Source of the DNA: Chitinophaga pinensis
GTDB taxonomy: Bacteria; Bacteroidota; Bacteroidia; Chitinophagales; Chitinophagaceae
Direction: 5' to 3'
Length of the DNA stretch: 52,132 nt
NCBI GenBank assembly: GCA_945865295.1
Contig: CAMBDE010000006.1
Span: 1 to 52,132 of the forward strand
Part shown: in pieces, positions 26,115-34,804 of the stretch
Numbering within the stretch: the first letter of the stretch is position 1
Layout: each line of letters opens with the position of its first letter
Translations under genes and position numbers: made by a program
Notes under the pieces: model-generated
The model's input: the letters and a program-made list of their open reading frames with translations, nothing else
The model's database searches: none
Told to the model about the DNA's origin: nothing

Positions 26115-27215
26115 TTGAAAATAGATTTAATAGCTGGAGCACGTCCTAATTTCATGAAAATTGCTCCAATCATTGATGCTATATTGGTGGAGCAATCAAA
26201 GGGAACAGATATCCAGTTTAGGCTCATTCATACTGGACAGCACTATGATAAGAACATGAGTGATAGTTTTTTTGTTCAGTTGGGTATTCCGCACCCGAAT
26301 GTGAATCTGGGTGCAGGTGGAGGGACGCAAGCTGAGCAAACTGCTGCAATAATGATTGGTTATGAAAAGTTGTTATTGTCAGAAAAATCTGATCTTTGCT
26401 TAGTGGTAGGAGATGTGACATCAACTATGGCATGTGCTATAGTCGCTCAAAAGTTACATATTCCAGTAGCACATGTTGAAGCAGGTATACGTTCCGGAGA
26501 TTGGTCTATGCCAGAAGAGATTAATCGATTGGTAACTGACTCAATAACAAATTATTTCTTCACAACTACTCCAGAAGCCACACAAACGATTTTGAATTCA
26601 GGTGTTTCTGAGGACCGTGTTTTTTGGGTAGGTAACACAATGATTGATACCTTAATTAAACAAAGACCTAGATTTAGAAAACCAAATTTCTGGGATGATT
26701 TAGACTTGAAGAAAGGTCAATATATCGTGATGACACTTCATAGGCCAGCAAATGTTGATAATGAAGAAAATTTAAGAGAGCTGTTGAATGAGATCATTTA
26801 TAATTCAAGTGGATTACCCTTGATTTTTCCTGTACACCCACGAACAGCCAAAATTCTGGAAACGTTGAATATTGGGCATCAACAATTACACACAATCGAA
26901 CCTCTTGGTTACTTAGAGTTTAATTATCTTGTTGAGAATGCGTTAGCCGTAATAACAGATTCAGGTGGAATTACTGAAGAAACTACTGTCATGGGCGTAC
27001 CTTGTATGACCCTCAGAGATAACACAGAACGTCCTGAGACTGTTGACGTGGGCACCAATGAACTAATTGGCACAAACCCAAATGCAATTAAACCTGCATT
27101 TGAAAAGTTGTTTGCAGGAGAGTGGAAGAAGGGTAATATTCCTGAAAAATGGGATGGAGAAACGGCCGATCGGATTGTTCAAATTATTGTCAAGCTAATT
27201 AGGAATGTTTTTTAA
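26115..27215 (+). CDS. wecB: UDP-N-acetylglucosamine 2-epimerase (non-hydrolysing)
   Basis: A 366-residue GT-B-like enzyme interconverting UDP-GlcNAc and UDP-ManNAc. The TTG start gives the usual N-terminus KIDLIAGARPNFMKIAPI. HTGQHYDKNMSDSFF, VAHVEAGIRSGDWSMPEEIN, MTLHRPANVD and the C-terminal TDSGGITEETTVMGVPC are all family hallmarks. It may supply UDP-ManNAc for the dehydrogenase at 3545 or for the amidated sugar made by the WbpG set. Related WbpI/FnlC-type enzymes act on modified HexNAc (GlcNAc3NAcA or deoxy sugars), so the exact substrate is uncertain. It overlaps the following gene by 11 nt. Confidence 0.88.
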   Translation: MKIDLIAGARPNFMKIAPIIDAILVEQSKGTDIQFRLIHTGQHYDKNMSDSFFVQLGIPHPNVNLGAGGGTQAEQTAAIMIGYEKLLLSEKSDLCLVVGDVTSTMACAIVAQKLHIPVAHVEAGIRSGDWSMPEEINRLVTDSITNYFFTTTPEATQTILNSGVSEDRVFWVGNTMIDTLIKQRPRFRKPNFWDDLDLKKGQYIVMTLHRPANVDNEENLRELLNEIIYNSSGLPLIFPVHPRTAKILETLNIGHQQLHTIEPLGYLEFNYLVENALAVITDSGGITEETTVMGVPCMTLRDNTERPETVDVGTNELIGTNPNAIKPAFEKLFAGEWKKGNIPEKWDGETADRIVQIIVKLIRNVF

Positions 27216-28797
27216 TAGATACTTTAGTACAATTATTAGTTTAAAGCCCATTCAGATAGTTTACCAGATTTACTATAAGTTTGTTCCTGGGAGGAGTAAT
27301 CTAAGAAAGTATAATAAATATCTTGGGAAGAGACTTGAAAAGTTGTTTCTCGTTCTGAAATATGATCAACATCAATCGTTGATTGAGATCAGTATTAATG
27401 GTTCTTTATTCAAAATTTTAAATCAGGAATATGATTTCAAAAATCAAATTAATTGGAATTATTTAGGAAGTGGAAAATTGTGGAATTACAATTTACAATA
27501 TTTAGATTATATTCTTGACAATAGAATTGACATATCAGTTCGAAGAAAAATACTCCAGTTAAACTCAATTGCTTTGTTAAATGGCGATCTAAAGCCTGAA
27601 CCATATCCAGTTTCATTACGAATAAATAACATTTTAATATTCAACAGTCTTTTTGGGATTAATGATGTTGACGTGGAGAGGGCATTGAAATTACAAATAG
27701 ATTTTCTTGAAAAAAATTTAGAGTATCATATTTTAGCCAATCATTTGCTTGAAAATTACATTGCTCTATTTCTTGCATCATACACTTTAAATGATTATAA
27801 ACTAAATGATAAATTTTCATACAAATTATTAAAAGAATTAGAGGAGCAAATTTTAGATGATGGGTGTCATTTTGAAAGGTCTCCTATGTATCATTGTGTA
27901 ATTCTATATCGATTGCTTCTCTGCATTGATGTAATAGAAAATAATGGTTGTTTTGAAAATACACTTTTATTAATTCAACTTAAAAGAAAATGCGGATTAA
28001 TGATTGGGTGGTTGGAAGCCTTTTCTTATCAAGATGGTTCATGGCCTTTAGTGAACGACTCAGCAAATTTTATTTGTTTTTCAAAGAGTGAGTTAGAGAA
28101 ATTGGCACATTCACTTAAAGTTCAAAAAATACAAACAAGGTTAAAGTCATCTGGATTTCGAAAATTAAAAATTAGACAATTTGAGGTTTTAATAAATCTT
28201 GGGAATATAAATCCTAAATATCAATCTGGTCACACACATTCTGATTTAATGTCATTCTATTTATGGAAAAATAATAGACAATTAATAGTAGATACAGGTG
28301 TAAGTACTTACGAATGCAATAATGTTAGAATTAATGAGCGTAGTACTTTGGTCCATAATACAATAACTATAAATGGGAACAGTCAAAGTGACGTTTGGGG
28401 ATCTTTTCGTATTGGGAAAAAAGCAAATCTAACTTTAAACAATGATAAATTAACTATGTTAAGTGCAGAAGTTAATAATATGTTTTGCTCAAGTCCTAAA
28501 ACGAAACATCAGCGTAATTTTAATGTTATAAATGACACATTGCGCATAGCTGATTTTGTTACTGTTGAAAATTCGGAAATTGTAAATAGGATACATTTTG
28601 ACTATCGTGTAAAGCCAAAAATAGATGGTTGTAAAATTTATTTTGATGATTTTGTACTTAAATACGACTCAGGATTAATTAGCTTGCAATTAGAAACTTA
28701 TGATCAGGCTATAGGTTTTAATTTTAAAAAAAATGCCTATAAAGTTGTTGCTTGTGTTGAAAATGTTTCATCTTTCATAATTTCAGAAAATATATGA
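27205..28797 (+). CDS. Heparinase II/III-like polysaccharide lyase
   Basis: This 530-residue protein has an N-terminal alpha-helical region containing NHLLEN (179-184) and ERSPMYH (224-230), and a C-terminal beta-rich region with SGHTHSDLMSF (341-351) and STLVHNTITI (380-389). This is the Heparinase II/III pattern: catalytic Tyr/His candidates plus a metal-site histidine. No signal peptide is evident. Lyases of this family cleave uronic-acid polymers, fitting a locus with UDP-GlcA, GalA and HexNAcA routes. In biosynthetic loci they are thought to trim, release or recycle the polymer. The 11-nt and 4-nt overlaps bind it to its neighbours in one transcript. Confidence 0.8.
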   Translation: MFFNRYFSTIISLKPIQIVYQIYYKFVPGRSNLRKYNKYLGKRLEKLFLVLKYDQHQSLIEISINGSLFKILNQEYDFKNQINWNYLGSGKLWNYNLQYLDYILDNRIDISVRRKILQLNSIALLNGDLKPEPYPVSLRINNILIFNSLFGINDVDVERALKLQIDFLEKNLEYHILANHLLENYIALFLASYTLNDYKLNDKFSYKLLKELEEQILDDGCHFERSPMYHCVILYRLLLCIDVIENNGCFENTLLLIQLKRKCGLMIGWLEAFSYQDGSWPLVNDSANFICFSKSELEKLAHSLKVQKIQTRLKSSGFRKLKIRQFEVLINLGNINPKYQSGHTHSDLMSFYLWKNNRQLIVDTGVSTYECNNVRINERSTLVHNTITINGNSQSDVWGSFRIGKKANLTLNNDKLTMLSAEVNNMFCSSPKTKHQRNFNVINDTLRIADFVTVENSEIVNRIHFDYRVKPKIDGCKIYFDDFVLKYDSGLISLQLETYDQAIGFNFKKNAYKVVACVENVSSFIISENI

Positions 28798-29981
28798 CAA
28801 TTTTATACTTTTACCAATATTTCTCAACTCCTAAGGGCTCATGGGGTACTAGAGTTTATGAATTTGGTAAGGAATGGGTTGACCAAGGCCACAGAGTAAC
28901 AGTCATAACTAGCGTTTATAGTAAATCGGATATAAAATCAACTAGATTTATTGATACTCAATATTTTGATGGTATTGAGGTAAAAATAATCAATGTCAGA
29001 ATTGACAATAAATTAAGTTTTATTAAAAGAATCTTTGGTTTTTTAATTTATTCACTAGTAGCATCTTATTTTGCTTTAACAATTAAATGTGATAGAGTGA
29101 TAGCATCTTCAGGTCCAATTACTGTTGCTTTACCCGGATTAATTGCAAAGATATTTAGGAGGCGTAAGTTAATTTTCGAAGTTAGAGATTTGTGGCCCCA
29201 AGGAGCAATAGAATTAGGACTATTGAAAAGCTTTATAGTAAAAAAAATTGCATACTGGATTGAATATGTGACTTATGTTAAGAGTGACTTAATAGTGGTG
29301 TTATCCCCTGGAATGATTAATAATATTAATGAACGTTATCACTTTGGCTTTAAATGCATCTCAATTCCTAATACAGTTGATATTTTGCTTTTTTCAAATA
29401 TAGACACGTCCAACTTTACAATGCGAGATTATTCTTATGCTATATACACAGGCAACATAGGCGATGTAAATAACTCCCTTTGGCTATTGAATGCTGCTAG
29501 AGAATTAAAGTTGAGAAGTATTACCAATATCAAGATTTTAATGATTGGAGATGGGCAGTTAAAGGATAGTATTAAATCCTCTATTGAAAATGAAAAAATT
29601 GATACACTAATCTTGATGGATTTGATGCCAAAGAATGAATTAATTCCTTTAATTCAGCATGCTTTAGTATCTCTTGTGCCACTAAAGGGGACACCAATTT
29701 TAGATACCTCCTCTCCAAATAAGTTTTTTGAATCACTTGGTGCGGGTATTTTTGTTATTCAAAATACTAATGGTTGGATGCGTGAATTTTTGAAAGAAAA
29801 TGAAGTAGGTTCCACTATCGATCCTAACGATCATAAAGCACTTGTGAATGAGTTAATTCGCTTAAATAGTCTTTCAATTCAAGATAAATTAGCTATTAAA
29901 AATAAGTGTATAGAAGTAGCAAAACAATTCGATAAGAAAATTCTTTCCGCCAAAATGATTAACTCAATCTCTAAGCTGTGA
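28794..29981 (+). CDS. WbuB-like glycosyltransferase (GT4)
   Basis: A 395-residue transferase closely matching the WbuB-type GT4 group. The N-terminus is YFYQYFSTPKGSWGTRVYEF. EVRDLWPQGAIELGLLKS, IYTGNIGDVNNSLWLLNAA and SLVPLKGTPILDTSSPNKFF follow. WbuB-type enzymes commonly add an L-FucNAc-like or other 6-deoxy-HexNAc residue onto the first sugar. Its place next to a WbpV-like reductase and the phosphoglycosyl transferase fits the second sugar of the repeat. It overlaps neighbours on both sides by 4 nt. Confidence 0.82.
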   Translation: MTILYFYQYFSTPKGSWGTRVYEFGKEWVDQGHRVTVITSVYSKSDIKSTRFIDTQYFDGIEVKIINVRIDNKLSFIKRIFGFLIYSLVASYFALTIKCDRVIASSGPITVALPGLIAKIFRRRKLIFEVRDLWPQGAIELGLLKSFIVKKIAYWIEYVTYVKSDLIVVLSPGMINNINERYHFGFKCISIPNTVDILLFSNIDTSNFTMRDYSYAIYTGNIGDVNNSLWLLNAARELKLRSITNIKILMIGDGQLKDSIKSSIENEKIDTLILMDLMPKNELIPLIQHALVSLVPLKGTPILDTSSPNKFFESLGAGIFVIQNTNGWMREFLKENEVGSTIDPNDHKALVNELIRLNSLSIQDKLAIKNKCIEVAKQFDKKILSAKMINSISKL

Positions 29982-30874
29982 TTAGATTACTACTTACAGG
30001 TGGAAGTGGGTTTTTAGGAAGCTCAATTTTAAAAGTAATAAAAGAAAAATGTGTAGTAAGTATATTATCTAGATTAGAAGGCGATTATAAACTTTGTTTG
30101 GAAAAAAATGTACCATATTTCAAACATGATTTTGATATAGTAGTTCACGCGGCTGGTCTTGCACATTTTTCGCCTAAAGACATGGTTGATGTAAATCTAT
30201 TTCACCAAGTAAACGTTGTAGGCACTCAAAATTTACTTAAAGGACTAGAGCGCCGAAAAGTACCAGATAGAATTGTTTTTATAAGTACTGTAGCTGTTTA
30301 TGGTGAAACTACTGGATATTTGATAAATGAACAATCAGAATTAAAGGCATTAGATCCATATGGAAAAAGCAAGATACTGGCTGAACAGTTAGTGCTCCAA
30401 TGGTGCACAGTTTATAATGTTAAATGTACAATTCTAAGATTGCCTCTTGTTGTCGGTTTGAATCCACCTGGGAATCTTGGTGCTATGATTATGGGTATTC
30501 GTAAGGGTTACTATTTCAATATAGCAGGAGGTTCAGCAAAAAAGAGCATGGTTTTAGCCAGTGACGTAGCAAAGTATCTTTTAAAAGCTTCTGAGGTTGG
30601 TGGAATTTTCAATTTAACAGATGGTTATCATCCATCATTTTTTGAATTATCAGGCAGCATTTCATATCAATTAGGTAAGAGTAGCCCAAAAAATTTACCG
30701 TTTTGGCTTGTTAAGATATTTGCTCACGGAGGAGATTTTATGGGTAAACATGCTGCATTCAATACAGATAAACTAAATAAAATTACTTCAATATTGACCT
30801 TTGATGATTCGAAAGCAATTACTGCTTTTGGGTGGAATCCAACTTCTGTTTTGGACGGTTTTAAATTAAATTAA
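29978..30874 (+). CDS. NAD-dependent epimerase/reductase (WbpV-like)
   Basis: An SDR of 298 residues with a GTG start. LLLTGGSGFLGSSIL is the nucleotide loop, VHAAGLAHFSP the second motif, STVAVYG and DPYGKSKILAE the catalytic Ser/Tyr/Lys set. The pattern resembles WbpV/WbjF-type 4-ketoreductases, which reduce UDP-4-keto-6-deoxy-HexNAc to UDP-QuiNAc or UDP-FucNAc. A CapD/WbpM-like dehydratase at the left edge could make that substrate. It sits directly before the initiating transferase, the same order as wbpV-wbpL in other loci. The stereochemistry of the product is not readable. Confidence 0.75.
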   Translation: MIRLLLTGGSGFLGSSILKVIKEKCVVSILSRLEGDYKLCLEKNVPYFKHDFDIVVHAAGLAHFSPKDMVDVNLFHQVNVVGTQNLLKGLERRKVPDRIVFISTVAVYGETTGYLINEQSELKALDPYGKSKILAEQLVLQWCTVYNVKCTILRLPLVVGLNPPGNLGAMIMGIRKGYYFNIAGGSAKKSMVLASDVAKYLLKASEVGGIFNLTDGYHPSFFELSGSISYQLGKSSPKNLPFWLVKIFAHGGDFMGKHAAFNTDKLNKITSILTFDDSKAITAFGWNPTSVLDGFKLN

Positions 30875-31425
30875 TGATACGTATTTTCGATATACTATTT
30901 TCACTCCTTGGGTTAGTTGTTTTAAGTCCAATCCTAGTTGTTTTGATGCTCATGGGATACTTTGATACTGGCTCTCCAATTTTTTGTCAAGAACGTCTAG
31001 GTAAGAATAAACAACCTTTTAGATTGATGAAGTTTCGTTCGATGCATGTAAATGCTCCATCTGTGGCCACTCATTTAGCCAATGCTTCATCCATAACTCC
31101 TTTTGGAAGTTTTTTACGTAAATCTAAGTTGGATGAACTTCCTCAACTTTGGAATGTTTTTGTGGGTGATATGAGTTTGGTGGGCCCCCGTCCTAACTTA
31201 TTAAGTCAAGAAGAACTGATTAATGAGCGCTATTCTCGTGGAGTTTATTCTGTACGTCCAGGAATTACAGGGTTGGCTCAAATTAACAAAATTGATATGT
31301 CCACTCCTCGACTCTTGGCAGAAACTGATGTCAAGATGATTCAGGAGTTAAATACCCTTGGTTACTTCAAGTACATCTTCCTTACTCTATTTGGTAAGGG
31401 GTTTGGGGATAGGATTCGTGACTAG
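30874..31425 (+). CDS. Initiating phosphoglycosyl transferase (PglC-type)
   Basis: A small monotopic sugar transferase of 183 residues that moves a sugar-1-phosphate from UDP-sugar to undecaprenyl phosphate. The N-terminal membrane segment (about residues 5-30) is followed by SPIFCQERLGKNKQPFRLMK, FRSMHV, the catalytic Asp-Glu in RKSKLDELPQLWNV, GDMSLVGPRPNLL and VRPGITGLAQIN. All are hallmarks of the bacterial sugar transferase domain without the extra four-helix portion of WcaJ. It shares one base with the upstream reductase and is the last gene of the locus. The preferred sugar is likely the 6-deoxy-HexNAc made next door. Confidence 0.9.
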   Translation: MIRIFDILFSLLGLVVLSPILVVLMLMGYFDTGSPIFCQERLGKNKQPFRLMKFRSMHVNAPSVATHLANASSITPFGSFLRKSKLDELPQLWNVFVGDMSLVGPRPNLLSQEELINERYSRGVYSVRPGITGLAQINKIDMSTPRLLAETDVKMIQELNTLGYFKYIFLTLFGKGFGDRIRD

Positions 31426-31535
31426 TCGTTAGGAATACAATTTCAATACATAATTTTTTGAACCATTTTTTACATTATCAATCGTTTTACTAATTCTTTC
31501 AAAATTATTTATATTTCTTATTTCAAAGATTTCAT

Positions 31536-31553
31536 TAATAATAATAATAATAA
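31536..31553. repeat. Short (TAA)6 microsatellite in the metK leader region
   Basis: Six TAA units are followed by TTACTAC, just upstream of the candidate metK promoter. Such a tract could vary in length by slippage. Confidence 0.5.
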
Positions 31554-31561
31554 TTACTACT

Positions 31562-31569
31562 TATATTTG
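31562..31569 (+). promoter_or_regulatory. Candidate metK promoter -7 element (TATATTTG)
   Basis: TATATTTG matches TAnnTTTG exactly and lies 30 nt before the chosen ATG at 31600, giving a leader of about 24 nt. No clear -33 TTG was found, so it is only tentative. It also falls upstream of the chosen start, making that start preferable to the TTG at 31567, which overlaps it. Confidence 0.4.
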
Positions 31570-31599
31570 TATTTTATTATAAGCTATAAACTATCATTC

Positions 31600-32853
31600 A
31601 TGCCTTATTTATTTACCTCAGAAAGCGTTTCTGAAGGACATCCAGACAAAGTAGCGGATCAGATTTCTGACGCTTTAATCGACAACTTTTTAGCATTTGA
31701 TCCACAATCAAAAGTGGCATGTGAAACTTTAGTAACTACTGGTCAAGTGATCTTGGCGGGTGAGGTAAAATCTAAAGCATATTTAGACGTTCAAACCATT
31801 GCACGTAATGTGATCAAGAAAATTGGTTACACCAAAAGTGAATACATGTTTGAAGCGGATAGCTGTGGTGTGTTAAGTGCCATCCACGAGCAATCTGCAG
31901 ATATCAACCAAGGGGTTGACAGAAAGAAAAAAGAAGAGCAAGGTGCTGGTGACCAAGGGATGATGTTTGGTTATGCAACAAACGAAACAGAAGACTTAAT
32001 GCCATTGGCTTTGGACTTAGCGCACAAAATCTTAATTGAACTAGCTGCATTAAGAAGAGAAAACAAAGTCATTAAATATTTACGTCCTGATGCAAAATCT
32101 CAGGTAACATTAGAGTACAACGACAAAAACGAGCCAGTAAGAATTGACGCGATTGTAGTGTCTACTCAGCACGATGATTTTGATGGTGAAGCAAAGATGT
32201 TGGCTAAAATCAAAAAGGATATCATTGAAATTTTAATTCCAAGAGTACAAGCGAAGTACAAGAAATACGCTAAGTTATTTAACAAGGATATCAAGTACCA
32301 TATTAACCCAACAGGTAAGTTTGTAATTGGTGGTCCTCATGGTGACACTGGATTAACTGGTCGTAAGATTATCGTAGATACTTACGGTGGTAAAGGTGCA
32401 CACGGTGGTGGCGCTTTCTCTGGTAAAGATCCAAGTAAAGTAGACCGTTCTGCTGCTTATGCAACACGTCATATTGCCAAGAACTTAGTAGCTGCTGGTG
32501 TTGCTTCTGAAGTGTTGGTTCAGGTATCATACGCGATTGGTGTGGCTAAGCCAACATCCATCAACGTAAACACTTACGGCACTGCTAAAGTGAAAATGAC
32601 AGATGGTCAAATTGGTAAGTTGGTAGAAGGCATTTTTGATATGCGTCCTTACTTTATCGAGCAAAGATTAAAGTTAAGAACACCAATGTACAGTGAGACT
32701 GCTGCATATGGCCACATGGGTCGTAAGAACGAGACCGTGACTAAAACATTCACGACTCCAGATGGTAAAAAGAAGGTGATGAAAGTGGAGTTATTCACTT
32801 GGGAGAAACTAGATTATGTTGCCAAGGTTAAAAAAGCCTTTGGTTTAAAATAA
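31600..32853 (+). CDS. metK: S-adenosylmethionine synthase
   Basis: Makes SAM from methionine and ATP. At 417 residues from ATG 31600 the protein starts [20 protein letters not shown], the usual MetK N-terminus. An in-frame TTG at 31567 would add residues not found in the family. [37 protein letters not shown] and [19 protein letters not shown] are the catalytic/ATP and metal-binding blocks. It is the first housekeeping gene after the polysaccharide locus and is separated from it by 174 nt; a strong hairpin terminator follows (32872-32910). Its product is also the cofactor of the three methyltransferases in the locus, but a regulatory link is not shown. Confidence 0.97.
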   Translation: MPYLFTSESVSEGHPDKVADQISDALIDNFLAFDPQSKVACETLVTTGQVILAGEVKSKAYLDVQTIARNVIKKIGYTKSEYMFEADSCGVLSAIHEQSADINQGVDRKKKEEQGAGDQGMMFGYATNETEDLMPLALDLAHKILIELAALRRENKVIKYLRPDAKSQVTLEYNDKNEPVRIDAIVVSTQHDDFDGEAKMLAKIKKDIIEILIPRVQAKYKKYAKLFNKDIKYHINPTGKFVIGGPHGDTGLTGRKIIVDTYGGKGAHGGGAFSGKDPSKVDRSAAYATRHIAKNLVAAGVASEVLVQVSYAIGVAKPTSINVNTYGTAKVKMTDGQIGKLVEGIFDMRPYFIEQRLKLRTPMYSETAAYGHMGRKNETVTKTFTTPDGKKKVMKVELFTWEKLDYVAKVKKAFGLK

Positions 32854-32871
32854 ATCATTGATTGAATGAAG

Positions 32872-32910
32872 ATCCCGTCTCGACACAAATTGGGACGGGA
32901 TTTTTATTTT
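32872..32910 (+). terminator. Rho-independent terminator after metK
   Basis: ATCCCGTC (32872-32879) pairs with GACGGGAT (32894-32901), extended by two further pairs, with a loop of about 10 nt. It is followed by TTTTATTTT. It ends the metK transcript. Confidence 0.85.
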
Positions 32911-32916
32911 AATCCA

Positions 32917-32924
32917 TAACTTTG
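32917..32924 (+). promoter_or_regulatory. Possible promoter -7 element of rlmB (TAACTTTG)
   Basis: TAACTTTG fits TAnnTTTG exactly but ends only 4 nt before ATG 32929. Initiation about 6-7 nt downstream would give a leaderless or near-leaderless message. No convincing -33 was found, so this is tentative. Confidence 0.3.
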
Positions 32925-32928
32925 ACCC

Positions 32929-33777
32929 ATGCAAGAAAGAAACGACAGACCGGAACGACCAGAGCGATCAGATAGATCCGGAAGGCCAGAAAGAAAATTT
33001 ACAGGACAAAGAAAATTTAGCCCTAGGCCAAGTTTTACGACTGAACGTAAATTTATTATTGGTCGTCAACCACTCATTGAATCATTGAATGCTGGTGCGA
33101 ATATTGAAAAAATATTATTACAAAAAAATGCACAAGGCGAAGGATTAGATGAGATAAAGCAATTTGCAAAAACGCATACCATTCCTGTTCAATTAGTGCC
33201 CATTGAAAAACTCAATGGTATGACCAAGGCAAATCACCAAGGGGTGCTTGCATTTATATCCAATGTCAAATATTTAGACTTACAAGAAGTAATTGACTTT
33301 GTTGTTGCAAAAGGAGAGGTTCCTTTGTTTATGATGTTAGACGGCGTCACCGATGTGCGAAATATTGGTGCCATTTGTAGAAGTATACATTGTTGTGGTG
33401 CGCAAGCTTTGATTATTCCAGATAAAGGCGTTGGCGCATTGAATGAAGAAGCATTTAAAAGCAGTGCAGGTGCATTGGAACATATACATGTTGTCCGCGT
33501 AACTAGTTTATTAAAAGCGGTAGATGATTTACACATGAATGGCATTCAAGTTTTTACGAGTGAAATGCGTGCAGATAAAAATGTACATGAATTGGATTTA
33601 ACCATTCCAAGTTGTATCATTATGGGTGACGAAGGGAAAGGGGTACAACCTTATTTAGCCAAGGCTGCGGATTATTTTTTCAAGATTCCAATGGCGACAA
33701 ATTTTGACTCCTTTAATGTATCCGTTGCTGCTGGTATTGTATTGTACGAATCGATGAAGCAAAGATTGTTTAAATGA
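32929..33777 (+). CDS. rlmB: 23S rRNA 2'-O-ribose methyltransferase (TrmH/SpoU family, RlmB)
   Basis: At 282 residues this is a SPOUT knot methyltransferase with an extra Arg- and Pro-rich N-terminal tail (residues 1-40, RPERPERSDRSGRPERK region), probably disordered RNA-binding. The substrate-binding domain begins FIIGRQPLIESL. Knot motifs are DGVTDVRNIGAICRS (motif 1), CIIMGDEGKGV (motif 2) and FDSFNVSVAAGIVLYE (motif 3). The likely target is a ribose in 23S rRNA (Gm2251 in E. coli). It overlaps the GSCFA gene by 4 nt (ATGA), so the two are translated together. Confidence 0.88.
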   Translation: MQERNDRPERPERSDRSGRPERKFTGQRKFSPRPSFTTERKFIIGRQPLIESLNAGANIEKILLQKNAQGEGLDEIKQFAKTHTIPVQLVPIEKLNGMTKANHQGVLAFISNVKYLDLQEVIDFVVAKGEVPLFMMLDGVTDVRNIGAICRSIHCCGAQALIIPDKGVGALNEEAFKSSAGALEHIHVVRVTSLLKAVDDLHMNGIQVFTSEMRADKNVHELDLTIPSCIIMGDEGKGVQPYLAKAADYFFKIPMATNFDSFNVSVAAGIVLYESMKQRLFK

Positions 33778-34775
33778 AATTCAAATTAACATTAGACGCA
33801 AAGCCCTCTAACCATAATATAGAATATGGGGATAAGCTCATGTTGATTGGTTCATGTTTTACAGAAAATATAGGGGCAAAATTCAAGGCACATTTATTTG
33901 AACTGTCTGAGAATCCATATGGTATTTTATTCAATCCAGTAAGTGTTATAACTACATTGAACGAGATCATGGATAAGAGGGTGTATAAGGGGGATGATTT
34001 ATTTCAACACAATGAACTTTGGCATAGCTGGCACCATCATAGTCGTTTTTCTGCGATAGCGCAGGAGGATGCATTAGAACATATCAATAGTTCTATTTTA
34101 GCTGCGCATGATTTTTTAAAATCAGCGAATCGATTGGTCATTACATTAGGGTCTGCATGGTTGTATCATTTGACCAATGAAGCGCCTTTGGGGGATGGTC
34201 AAGTGGTTGCCAACAATCATAAAGGGCCAATCAATTGGTTTTATAAATCCTTGATGCAGCCTAATACTTTATTAGAAAATCTACATGATTTAGTTAAGCG
34301 TTTGCATGCTTTTAATCCATCCTTACATATCACTTTTACCATTAGCCCAGTTCGACATTTAAGGGAAGGTTTGATTGAAAATAATCGTAGTAAAGCCATT
34401 TTAATTCATGCAGTGCATGAATTAGTAAATCAATGTAATGGGGTGGATTATTTTCCTGCATATGAGTATGTGATGGATGATTTGAGAGATTACAGATTTT
34501 ACGCAGAAGACCTTGTGCATCCAAATTTTGCAGCTTCTGGCTATGTATGGGATAAATTGGTGGAGACCTATATGGATCCCAAAACACAAGCCATCATGAA
34601 ACATGTTGCAGAGTTACATTTGGCAATGAATCATAAACCTTTTTTTACAGGTTCTGCAGAACATCAAAAATTTCTTGAATCCTGCATCCTTAAAACGGAA
34701 ACATTGTTAGCTAAACATCCAACACTATCCCTACAAGACCATTTAGCTTTTTTTAAGGCCAGCTTAAGCAAATAA
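33774..34775 (+). CDS. GSCFA-domain protein
   Basis: A 333-residue protein of the GSCFA family, named for the motif seen here as LIGSCFTENIG (residues 25-35). NPYGILFNPVS and HSRFS further in the N-terminal half, a central ITLGSAWLY, FTISPVRHLREG, and near the end YFPAYEYVMDDLRDYRFYAEDLVHPN are the family's conserved blocks. GSCFA proteins resemble SGNH/GDSL hydrolases, with Ser27 as the nucleophile candidate and the DLVHPN block supplying Asp/His, but no substrate is established. It is coupled to rlmB by a 4-nt overlap; the acylase-family gene follows after 29 nt. Confidence 0.85.
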   Translation: MKFKLTLDAKPSNHNIEYGDKLMLIGSCFTENIGAKFKAHLFELSENPYGILFNPVSVITTLNEIMDKRVYKGDDLFQHNELWHSWHHHSRFSAIAQEDALEHINSSILAAHDFLKSANRLVITLGSAWLYHLTNEAPLGDGQVVANNHKGPINWFYKSLMQPNTLLENLHDLVKRLHAFNPSLHITFTISPVRHLREGLIENNRSKAILIHAVHELVNQCNGVDYFPAYEYVMDDLRDYRFYAEDLVHPNFAASGYVWDKLVETYMDPKTQAIMKHVAELHLAMNHKPFFTGSAEHQKFLESCILKTETLLAKHPTLSLQDHLAFFKASLSK

Positions 34776-34804
34776 TTGCTACATTAGTGGTCTAAATTAC
34801 TGCC

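Noticed and set aside
31567..31599. TTG at 31567 as metK start
   Set aside because: It would add 11 residues not found in MetK proteins and would overlap the predicted -7 element; ATG 31600 gives the normal [10 protein letters not shown] start.
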